NCBI GenBank assembly: GCA_900547085.1
Contig: URFI01000122.1
Location: 1-7,185, forward strand
DNA from: an uncultured Prevotella sp.
GTDB lineage: Bacteria; Bacteroidota; Bacteroidia; Bacteroidales; Bacteroidaceae
Length of the DNA: 7,185 bases
Reading direction: 5' to 3'
Shown here: one piece after another, positions 1 through 4,859 of the stretch
How positions within the stretch are numbered: the stretch's first letter is position 1
How the letters are laid out: each line of letters begins with the position of its first letter
Translations under genes and position numbers: made by a program
Notes under the pieces: model-generated
What the model saw: the letters and a program-made list of their open reading frames with translations, nothing else
Told to the model about the DNA's origin: nothing
Database searches by the model: none

Positions 1-368
1 CCCTGGTCATGGAAAAATTGGGCCCACCGGTCGTCAATCATCGTCCCATTGGTCTGTATGACGTTGTCTATCTGCCTGCCCTGCGCATACTGACGCTGCA
101 ACCTGACTACCTTTTCATAAAACGACATGGGGCGCATGAGCGTTTCTCCGCCATGCCAGCAGAAAAGAACTTGCTGCATGGTCTGGCTCTCGATATATTG
201 CTTGACAAAGCGTTCAAGCATTTCATCGCTCATGACGTGGCGTGTATCGTGGCGATATAGCTGCAACTTCTCTAAATAATAACAGTACTCACAAGCCAGG
301 TTGCATGAAGCGCCCGCAGGCTTTGTCATCACATAGAGCGGGCGCGAGAAGGGTGAGGCGACGGCCAT
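1..368 (-). CDS. Anaerobic sulfatase-maturating enzyme (radical SAM), N-terminal part
   Basis: The first 122 residues of a minus-strand gene run off the left edge with no stop codon. Residues 22-29 read CNLACEYC, the CX3CX2C motif whose cysteines bind the radical-SAM 4Fe-4S cluster and contact S-adenosylmethionine. It is followed by YYLEK and, at residues 68-76, LFCWHGGET; both are hallmarks of anaerobic sulfatase maturases (anSME). IQTNGT near residues 105-110 fits the next strand of the SAM barrel. Family members of about 400 residues convert an active-site Cys or Ser of sulfatases to formylglycine in the cytoplasm; the C-terminal SPASM clusters would lie outside this window. The start ATG overlaps the stop of the upstream SGNH hydrolase gene (TAATG), which argues for translational coupling. 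No sulfatase is visible here, so the substrate is unknown. A maturase for another protein type is possible but less likely. Confidence 0.9.
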   Translation of the reverse strand, partial: MAVASPFSRPLYVMTKPAGASCNLACEYCYYLEKLQLYRHDTRHVMSDEMLERFVKQYIESQTMQQVLFCWHGGETLMRPMSFYEKVVRLQRQYAQGRQIDNVIQTNGTMIDDRWAQFFHDQ

Positions 369-1063
369 TAGCGCAGTTTTTCAACCACGGGCACAATCAG
401 TTTCTCCATCACCGCATAGCCAGCAAGGTTGGGATGTACGGTTTCGGGTGTGTATTGGCTGTCCATGCCGTTGCCATCTTTGGCGAGCAGGGCCGTAAAA
501 TAGTCTACGTATGGTATGTTGTTGGCTTTGGCGTACGCCTTTACCCGTGCGTTAAGACTGCGAATTTTCTGCATTCCGTCTGTGATGTTGGGCCGCCAAC
601 CGAAGTTGCGGGCAGGCAGACAGGAGGCCAAGATGACCTTGATTTTGTGAAAGCGAGCCATCTCCACCATCGAGATGATGTTGCCATAGGTCAGTTCTTC
701 GTTGTAAGCTCCTGTGTTTTCAGCGATGTCATTGGTTCCATAATTGAGTACAACTACCTTGGGTTGTAGCTTGATGACGTCCTCGCGAAAACGCAAGAGG
801 AATTGGAAGGAAGTTTGTCCGCTGATGCCTCGGCCGATATAGCCATGCTTTTTGAAGAAGTCGGGGTGCTGCTTGCCCCATCCTTCTGTGATGGAGTTGC
901 CCATGAACACAACGCGTTTTTCACCTTTGGTCGGCTTTCCCAGTCGGGCGTTGTCTTGTGCATATCGTTTATAGTTCGCGAATTCGTGATGCTGAGCCAC
1001 TGCTTGGCTCGCTGAAAATAACATGGATGAGAAGAGAACCATGCTTAGAAATGTAGCCTTCAT
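368..1063 (-). CDS. Secreted SGNH/GDSL-family hydrolase (esterase/lipase-like)
   Basis: A 231-residue protein. Residues 1-23 form a signal peptide ending AVA before Gln24, a good signal peptidase I site, so the enzyme should be periplasmic or exported. SGNH blocks are in order: GNSIT at 55-59 with nucleophile Ser57 (block I), GRGISGQT at 77-84 supplying the oxyanion glycine (block II), GTND at 109-112 with Asn111 (block III), and ETVHPN at 207-212 with catalytic His210 (block V). Block V normally reads DxxH; here the acid position is Glu207, a conservative but notable change. Relatives include acetylxylan esterases, PAF-acetylhydrolase-like and rhamnogalacturonan acetylesterase-type enzymes that remove acyl groups from glycans or lipids; the substrate cannot be read from the sequence. 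The gene starts 17 nt after lpxH and overlaps the sulfatase maturase start, so the three are probably one operon. Confidence 0.88.
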   Translation of the reverse strand: MKATFLSMVLFSSMLFSASQAVAQHHEFANYKRYAQDNARLGKPTKGEKRVVFMGNSITEGWGKQHPDFFKKHGYIGRGISGQTSFQFLLRFREDVIKLQPKVVVLNYGTNDIAENTGAYNEELTYGNIISMVEMARFHKIKVILASCLPARNFGWRPNITDGMQKIRSLNARVKAYAKANNIPYVDYFTALLAKDGNGMDSQYTPETVHPNLAGYAVMEKLIVPVVEKLR

Positions 1064-1080
1064 TGATGTGTTATTTGTAT

Positions 1081-1845
1081 TTATGGTTTGCTTTCGCCTT
1101 CGATATATTGCTCCATGAACATGTGCTCGCCATCAAAGACGGCATAGGTAAACTGCCATATCCAGTCGCCCAGGACCAACATGCGGGCCTTGCGACTCAG
1201 CGTCAGGTCGAGTTCAATGTGTCGGTGTCCGTAGATAAAATAGTCTACGTCGGCATGCGTCTTCATGTATTCGTGGGTAAACTGCACCAGGTATTCCTTG
1301 TCCTCCCCAAGATAAGGCGTCTCTTTACCATCGGCTCGCTTCAAACGACTGTGTTTTGCCCAGGTAAGTCCAAGCCACATGCCCCATCGTGGATGGATGG
1401 CATTGAACAAACGCTGACAGGTAGGGTTGTGAAAAATCTTGCGCAGCAGCTTGAATTGATGGTCGGGATCGCCCAATCCGTCACCGTGTGCCAAGAAGAA
1501 CACCTTGTCGCCGATTTCTGTTGTCAAGGGTTTTCGGTGGACAATCACACCGCATTCTCGTTCCAGGTAGCCGTAGGTCCACAGGTCATGGTTGCCGACG
1601 AAGTAATGAACCTCCACGCCCATGTCGGTGAGTTCGCTAATTTTGCCCAAGAAGCGCGTATATCCTTTCGGCACAACATATCGATACTCGTTCCAAAAGT
1701 CAAACATGTCACCCAGCAGATAGATGGCCGATGCCTTTTCCTTGATACTGTCCAGGAAGCGCACCAGTCGTCTTTCTTGTGTTCGTTGGTGTTGGATGGC
1801 CCACGAGCCAAGATGTGCATCAGAAAGGAAATAGACGTTTTTCAT
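1081..1845 (-). CDS. lpxH: UDP-2,3-diacylglucosamine diphosphatase (lipid A synthesis)
   Basis: A 254-residue calcineurin-like metallophosphoesterase. It hydrolyses UDP-2,3-diacylglucosamine to lipid X plus UMP at the inner face of the cytoplasmic membrane, the fourth step of the Raetz pathway. Numbered from the ATG at 1845, the metal-ligand series is complete: DAH (Asp9, His11), LLGDMFDFW (Asp46), VGNHD (Asn85, His86), LAHGD (His120) and GHRH (His207, His209). The spacing matches LpxH, and the stretch between HGD and GHRH has the length expected for the LpxH cap that holds the acyl chains. I chose the ATG at 1845, giving MKNVYFLSDAHLG, over the in-frame TTG six bases upstream because ATG fits family N-termini. 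No TAnnTTTG element is seen in the 170 nt upstream, so transcription may come from the Fe-S gene before it. Some Bacteroidota carry paralogues of this family, so the exact substrate is slightly uncertain. Confidence 0.88.
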   Translation of the reverse strand: MKNVYFLSDAHLGSWAIQHQRTQERRLVRFLDSIKEKASAIYLLGDMFDFWNEYRYVVPKGYTRFLGKISELTDMGVEVHYFVGNHDLWTYGYLERECGVIVHRKPLTTEIGDKVFFLAHGDGLGDPDHQFKLLRKIFHNPTCQRLFNAIHPRWGMWLGLTWAKHSRLKRADGKETPYLGEDKEYLVQFTHEYMKTHADVDYFIYGHRHIELDLTLSRKARMLVLGDWIWQFTYAVFDGEHMFMEQYIEGESKP

Positions 1846-2015
1846 ATTCAATTTGGAATTATTTTCTTTGAACTTTTTGGGGTGTCACTGCGTGATTGGT
1901 TTACTTTGGCCTGTCACCTTCATGGCTATTATTGCAGAAACGCGTTTATCCAACCAGCTTCATCGCTCCTCCTCGCTATGGGTGGAGGGCTTTGAGCGGG
2001 AGGCATTGCCATTCT
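1846..2015. other. 170-nt spacer between Fe-S assembly gene and lpxH
   Basis: No convincing gene is present. The minus strand holds one 25-codon ATG reading frame rich in Pro and Ala, with no sign that it is real. A short 5-bp stem (CCTCC/GGAGG, about 1971-1988) is too weak to call a terminator. No TAnnTTTG promoter element occurs on the minus strand here, so read-through into lpxH is the simplest reading. Confidence 0.4.
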
Positions 2016-2336
2016 TTAGTTAAATCCTAATTCAACTCTTGCCTCCTCGCTCATCATGCTCTGGTCCCATGCTGGTTCGAAGACCAGGTTCACGTTACAG
2101 GCCTTGATGCCTTCGAGGCTCTCTACCTTGCTTCTTACATCCTCCAGGATGAAGTCTGCCGCAGGGCAGTTGGGTGCGGTGAAGGTCATGTCCATGTCTA
2201 CCGTATGGTCGTCTTGCACGTCCACCTTGTAAATCATGCCGAGGTCGAAGATGTTGACTGGTATCTCTGGGTCGTACACTGTTTTGAGTACATCCACGAT
2301 TCGTTCTTCCAATATTGTTTTCTCTTGTAGTGTCAT
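2016..2336 (-). CDS. MIP18/DUF59-family Fe-S cluster assembly protein (SufT/PaaD-like)
   Basis: A complete 106-residue single-domain protein of the MIP18/DUF59 family. Diagnostic stretches are YDPEIPVNIFDLG at residues 21-33, TFTAPNCPAADFI at 51-63 with the conserved Cys57 preceded by Thr51 and Thr53, and FEPAWDQSMMSEEARVELG at 86-104, the C-terminal signature of the stand-alone bacterial form often annotated as SUF-system Fe-S assembly protein. Members help mature Fe-S proteins in the cytoplasm, probably by carrying or transferring clusters to apo-proteins; the detailed mechanism is not settled. No sufBCDSE genes are in the window, so here it stands apart from the core SUF operon. A downstream radical-SAM enzyme would need Fe-S clusters, but a functional link is only inference. 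Length and start agree with the family. Confidence 0.9.
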   Translation of the reverse strand: MTLQEKTILEERIVDVLKTVYDPEIPVNIFDLGMIYKVDVQDDHTVDMDMTFTAPNCPAADFILEDVRSKVESLEGIKACNVNLVFEPAWDQSMMSEEARVELGFN

Positions 2337-2358
2337 GAGTTGATAATTAAAAGCCTCT

Positions 2359-2387
2359 CCCCCTGCCCCCTCCCCGAAAGGGAGGGG
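2359..2387. repeat. GC-rich palindrome with C/G runs upstream of the Fe-S gene
   Basis: An 8-bp perfect stem CCCCTCCC (2367-2374) pairs with GGGAGGGG (2380-2387) around a 5-nt loop CGAAA. Immediately left, a further five-C run (2359-2363) could compete for the same G-rich arm, and read on the minus strand the element has three G runs of 4-5. It lies between the ZIP gene and the Fe-S assembly gene, both minus strand, so it could end or attenuate ZIP transcription or form a leader structure for the Fe-S gene. It lacks an immediate U tract on either strand. Confidence 0.6.
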
Positions 2388-2423
2388 AGTAGTTAGCTTG
2401 GCTTGTTTGTAATTTTGTTAGTT

Positions 2424-2455
2424 GACGAGTTCACGAGTTTACAAGTTCACGAGTT
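2424..2455. repeat. Octamer tandem array, four units
   Basis: Four consecutive 8-nt units read GACGAGTT, CACGAGTT, TACAAGTT, CACGAGTT. The last unit and its flank (CACGAGTTGTT) recur at 2502-2512 after the next array. The region is noncoding and lies between two minus-strand genes. This is a short simple-sequence repeat, not a CRISPR. Confidence 0.75.
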
Positions 2456-2463
2456 GTTGGTTT

Positions 2464-2493
2464 ATGAATTATGAATTAAGAATTATGAATTAT
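2464..2493. repeat. Heptamer tandem array ATGAATT, four units
   Basis: Units at 2464, 2471, 2478 and 2485 read ATGAATT, ATGAATT, AAGAATT, ATGAATT, followed by AT. The period is exactly seven. It sits 8 nt after the octamer array and before a second copy of CACGAGTTGTT. Confidence 0.75.
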
Positions 2494-2530
2494 ACCAATT
2501 TCACGAGTTGTTAGCTTCTCTATTAGTTAT

Positions 2531-2563
2531 AAAGTTCAATGTTCAAAGTTCAATGTTCAAAGT
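2531..2563. repeat. Alternating heptamer array AAAGTTC/AATGTTC
   Basis: Four full heptamers alternate AAAGTTC, AATGTTC, AAAGTTC, AATGTTC and are followed by AAAGT, giving a 14-nt higher-order period with consensus AAWGTTC. The array ends only 4 nt before the ZIP stop codon, so it forms the start of the ZIP transcript's 3' region. Confidence 0.8.
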
Positions 2564-2567
2564 AAAT

Positions 2568-3350
2568 TTAGCCCAGCACCACATCCAGTGTCATCATAAT
2601 GAGGAAACCAATGGCAAAGCCGATGGTGCTCCAGTCACTGTGCTCGCCTTGTGAGGCCTCGGGTATCAACTCTTCTATCACTACGTAGAGCATGGCACCA
2701 GCGGCAAACGACAGCATGAAAGGCAGCGTGGGCGTGAGCAAGGCGGCTAATAAAATGACCAAGACCGAGCCTATCGGTTCAACCACTCCGCTCAGTGCGC
2801 CCATGGTAAACGAGTGCCATTTGCTTTTTCCTTCAGATTTCAGAGGCATGGATATGATGGCTCCTTCCGGAATGTTCTGGATGGCAATGCCCAGTGACAG
2901 TGTCATGGCTGCGCCCACGGATATGCCTACGTCGCCTTGCAGCATACCGGCAACTACCACGCCCACAGCCATTCCTTCAGGGAAGTTGTGTATTGTGACG
3001 GCTAAGATGAGCATGGTGGTGCGACTTAATTGCGCCCTTGGCCCTTCAGGTTCGGTGCTCCCCAGGTGTAAATGGGGCGTGATATGGTCGAGCAGCAACA
3101 AGAATCCGATGCCTATCGCAAAGCCTACCGCAGCCGGCAATACCTGCCATTTACCCATGTCGGCCCATTGTTCCATGCTGGGAATGAGCAGCGACCAAAT
3201 CGAGGCAGCCACCATGACACCCGACGCAAAGCCTAGCAATGCTTTTTGAACCACTGCTGACATTTGGTCCTTCATGAAGAAAACAAATGATGCCCCCAAC
3301 ACAGTTCCTGCGAGGGGCATGGCTAATATCAAAAGCAAATCACTCATCAT
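2568..3350 (-). CDS. ZIP-family divalent metal cation transporter (ZupT-like)
   Basis: A 260-residue polytopic inner-membrane protein with about eight hydrophobic segments, the usual ZIP layout and length. The two metal-site signatures are present: HNFPEG at residues 121-126 in transmembrane segment 4 and QNIPEG at 158-163 in segment 5. Glu191 (VVEPIG) and IEELIPE at 225-231 add acidic residues in later helices. A short His-containing loop (DHITPHLHLG, 88-97) lies between segments 3 and 4, where ZIP proteins usually have a His-rich metal loop. The family moves Zn, Fe, Mn or related ions into the cytoplasm; which ion cannot be read here. The start is MMSD; the second ATG at 3347 is an equal candidate. 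A -7 promoter element and a leader dyad lie upstream, suggesting independent and possibly metal-responsive expression. Confidence 0.9.
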   Translation of the reverse strand: MMSDLLLILAMPLAGTVLGASFVFFMKDQMSAVVQKALLGFASGVMVAASIWSLLIPSMEQWADMGKWQVLPAAVGFAIGIGFLLLLDHITPHLHLGSTEPEGPRAQLSRTTMLILAVTIHNFPEGMAVGVVVAGMLQGDVGISVGAAMTLSLGIAIQNIPEGAIISMPLKSEGKSKWHSFTMGALSGVVEPIGSVLVILLAALLTPTLPFMLSFAAGAMLYVVIEELIPEASQGEHSDWSTIGFAIGFLIMMTLDVVLG

Positions 3351-3373
3351 GGTTCGTACTTCTTATGAATGAC

Positions 3374-3398
3374 GGGGTAACATCCTCATGTTGTCCCC
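3374..3398 (-). promoter_or_regulatory. Dyad/hairpin in the ZIP leader, possible operator or RNA element
   Basis: On the plus strand GGGG-T-AACAT (3374-3383) pairs with ATGTT-GT-CCCC (3388-3398) around a 4-nt centre, that is, two stems (4 and 5 bp) with a small internal bulge. It lies just after the expected transcription start (about 3407) and 24 nt before the ATG, a place suited to a repressor operator or a 5'-UTR hairpin. The AACAT-n4-ATGTT core resembles metalloregulator half-sites in general form only. Confidence 0.4.
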
Positions 3399-3413
3399 TT
3401 CATCAATACGTTA

Positions 3414-3421
3414 CAAATGTA
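3414..3421 (-). promoter_or_regulatory. Putative -7 promoter element of the ZIP gene
   Basis: The minus strand reads TACATTTG, an exact match to the Bacteroidota primary sigma factor -7 consensus TAnnTTTG. Transcription would start near 3407 and give a leader of about 57 nt. No clear TTTG -33 box is seen at 19-21 nt upstream; the upstream DNA is AT-rich. Confidence 0.55.
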
Positions 3422-3632
3422 GATAAAAAAATCCGAATAGGAAGTTTATTTTTAGAAAAAACAGAAAAGTGCTAAGATGATTTGCCTACTAAAGCAGCGT
3501 GTGTCACCTCATTAGAAAGCTCGTCAAACTCAAGATAGTTGGTGAACTGTCACATATATAACAACAAAAATAATGTCAAAATCGGTTATTTATTTTCATC
3601 ATTTAACGTAAAACGGCCGGATGGATACAATA

Positions 3633-3669
3633 AAAAGCTGCACGCAATCAGTACTTCCGTGCAGCTTTT
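3633..3669 (-). terminator. Strong hairpin terminator, likely for the argR-pspC transcript
   Basis: A perfect 12-bp stem, AAAAGCTGCACG (3633-3644) with CGTGCAGCTTTT (3658-3669), encloses a 13-nt loop. Read on the minus strand the stem ends in TTTTTATTG, the U tract of an intrinsic terminator; on the plus strand it ends CTTTTCTG, so it may work both ways. No plus-strand gene precedes it, so its main job is probably to end leftward transcription about 180 nt past pspC. Confidence 0.75.
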
Positions 3670-3786
3670 CTGTAAGTTTTGCCCATCAATCGGTTGCCAT
3701 CGTCATGGGGCTTGTACGTCTTTCCCAGCCTGCGTATGGGCGACATGGGGTTTCAACTCGCTCTGGTATGCACACTAAAGCATGCG

Positions 3787-3812
3787 CGGGACGCAGGTAA
3801 AATCGCATCCCG
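3787..3812 (-). other. Second hairpin in the pspC 3' region
   Basis: On the minus strand CGGGATGC pairs with GCGTCCCG over 8 positions, including one G-U pair, around a 10-nt loop. On the plus strand the same position is an A-C mismatch, so the structure favours minus-strand RNA. It lies 39 nt downstream of the pspC stop codon and lacks a U tract. It could protect the 3' end or form part of a small RNA. Confidence 0.35.
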
Positions 3813-3850
3813 TGAAGCCATGTGTGCCATGAAACAACTCTCGTTACCGA

Positions 3851-4033
3851 CTATTTCTTGGGGATAATCATCCACAAAACGAGGTAAAGTATCAGTCCGC
3901 TGAAAGCGGTAAACACCGTTGCCACGGCATAGAGCACGCGAAAGACGGTTGGGTCTACATCAAAATACTCGGCCAGTCCGCCGCAAACTCCTCCGATCAT
4001 CTTGTTGCTGGATAAGGTTAATTTCTTCTTCAT
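3851..4033 (-). CDS. PspC-domain membrane protein, single-domain
   Basis: A complete 60-residue protein consisting of one PspC domain. KKLTLSSNKMIGGVCGGLAE at residues 3-22 carries the GGVCGGLAEYFDVDP signature (14-28), followed by a transmembrane segment at about 33-57 ending LWMIIPKK. Such domains sit in the inner membrane; PspC of the phage-shock system senses envelope stress together with PspB and PspA, but short stand-alone versions in Bacteroidota are mostly uncharacterised and no pspA or pspB is nearby. It lies 87 nt downstream of argR on the same strand, with no TAnnTTTG element of its own, so it is probably read from the argR promoter and ended by the hairpin at 3633-3669. Confidence 0.88.
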   Translation of the reverse strand: MKKKLTLSSNKMIGGVCGGLAEYFDVDPTVFRVLYAVATVFTAFSGLILYLVLWMIIPKK

Positions 4034-4120
4034 GACATTTTTTCTTTTGAGTTTAATTGTATGTTAGACGTTGCTGATGCCTGAAAAGTTGCATGCATTT
4101 CGGCTATATGTCTACAGTTG

Positions 4121-4594
4121 TTACATATTGAGCAGCAGTTCGTTGAGAAAGTCCGTTATCTCGTATTCGCACACTCCAGTCTTAACGACGATGAAAATGG
4201 TGTCGTCGCCGGCGATGGTCCCCAGTATTTCCGGGATGTCGCTGTTGTCCAAGTTGTACGCAATACTGCTGGCATAGCCCGGACGAGTTTTGATGACGCC
4301 GATATTCCCAGAGAAATTGATGGACAGGAACCCCGGTGTGCGCATCATTTCTCGTGCCGAGGCAGGATTGTGCACCCGGCGGTACATGGTTTCGTTGGGC
4401 AGAACGTACACATATTTGCCATTCATGCTGGCCGCTTTGGCAACCTTCAACTGCTTCAGGTCACGACTCAAGGTGGCCTGTGTCAGCTCGAAACCTTCTT
4501 TTTTCAGTTCGTCGAGCAGCTCTTTCTGACTGCCTATCTCCTTGCTTGAGATGAGCATCTTGATGGTTTCTATTCTATCCTCTTTTAGCTTCAT
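4121..4594 (-). CDS. argR: Arginine repressor ArgR
   Basis: A full-length 157-residue protein. Residues 1-70 form the winged-helix DNA-binding domain, with the recognition stretch QATLSRDLKQL at 39-49 (Ser43, Arg44). Residues 85-157 form the oligomerisation and arginine-binding domain, with TRPGYASSIA at 103-112 and LGTIAGDDTIFIVV at 124-137; Asp130 and Asp131 match the arginine-contacting aspartates of the E. coli protein. ArgR hexamers use arginine as co-repressor to control arginine synthesis and breakdown genes. No arginine biosynthesis gene is adjacent: the next gene on the strand is pspC, so it must act in trans. A well-formed promoter lies 29 nt upstream. A weak ATTCA half-site lies inside that promoter, but a full ARG box is not clear. 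Confidence 0.95.
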   Translation of the reverse strand: MKLKEDRIETIKMLISSKEIGSQKELLDELKKEGFELTQATLSRDLKQLKVAKAASMNGKYVYVLPNETMYRRVHNPASAREMMRTPGFLSINFSGNIGVIKTRPGYASSIAYNLDNSDIPEILGTIAGDDTIFIVVKTGVCEYEITDFLNELLLNM

Positions 4595-4622
4595 CGTTTG
4601 TAAGATTATTCACAGCTACCTG

Positions 4623-4652
4623 CAAATATAATGAATTTTGCATAAAAACAAA
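4623..4652 (-). promoter_or_regulatory. argR promoter
   Basis: On the minus strand TATATTTG (4630-4623) matches the -7 consensus TAnnTTTG exactly, and TTTG (4652-4649) sits 18 nt upstream, close to the usual 19-21 nt spacing for the Bacteroidota -33 box. The start of transcription would be near 4616, leaving a leader of about 22 nt. ATTCA inside the spacer could be one half of an ARG box, which would allow autoregulation, but the other half is degenerate. Confidence 0.65.
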
Positions 4653-4828
4653 ACGATTCTTGCCAAAACCAACATTTATATACACTTATTAACAGAGAAG
4701 AAGTGGAGGGTATCATCTGCTCTTGTTTACTACAAAGGTCTGGTAAAACCGCTACTGCCATGGTCGAGGCAAATGGAGGTTTATGAGAAAAATGTACTTT
4801 CAAGGCGGAAGATGTCGAAGAATAATGC

Positions 4829-4836
4829 TATCTTTG
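4829..4836 (+). promoter_or_regulatory. -7 promoter element for the hydrolase-thioesterase operon
   Basis: TATCTTTG matches TAnnTTTG exactly and would start transcription near 4843, about 17 nt before the hydrolase ATG. No TTTG -33 box is seen at the standard distance. The roughly 180 nt between this and the divergent argR promoter show no gene. Confidence 0.6.
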
Positions 4837-4859
4837 CGTGACAACCAAGCAAATAATTG

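Larger units (their letters stand above)
3422..3850. other. Long intergenic region between pspC and the ZIP promoter
   Basis: No gene is supported in this 429-nt stretch. The right half of it (3681-3850) is about 55% GC by hand count, unlike the AT-rich left half, and stays open on the plus strand for 62 codons into the 3' end of pspC, but that frame starts at a TTG inside a poor context and runs antisense to pspC. It contains a hairpin at 3787-3812 and a direct repeat CGnCATGGGGnTT at 3701 and 3741. The left half (3422-3632) shows only AT-rich sequence with no gene or clear structure. Confidence 0.4.

Noticed and set aside
1846..1851. Extended TTG start for lpxH
   Set aside because: The ATG at 1845 gives the standard MKNVYFLSDAHLG start; the TTG adds two residues without support.
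1063..1995. 310-codon plus-strand open frame opposite lpxH
   Set aside because: It lies antisense to a gene with a full set of LpxH metal motifs, has no recognisable domain, and is the product of lpxH codon bias.
2424..2563. CRISPR array
   Set aside because: Units are 7-8 nt, directly adjacent and without spacers of constant length, and no cas gene is present.
2692..3249. 185-codon plus-strand open frame opposite the ZIP gene
   Set aside because: Met/Pro/Ser-rich composition comes from reading the membrane-protein codons backwards; the ZIP signatures on the other strand settle the matter.
3539..3867. Two overlapping small plus-strand frames in the intergenic region
   Set aside because: One reads through the terminator hairpin and the other starts at a TTG and ends antisense to pspC; codon use of the second is mildly coding-like, so the region is kept as a finding but not called a gene.
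4631..4648. ARG box for ArgR autoregulation
   Set aside because: Only one ATTCA half-site fits; the partner half is too degenerate to call an operator.
4638..4841. 67-codon plus-strand frame between argR and the hydrolase
   Set aside because: It overlaps the argR promoter and the -7 element of the hydrolase promoter, and the protein has no recognisable features.
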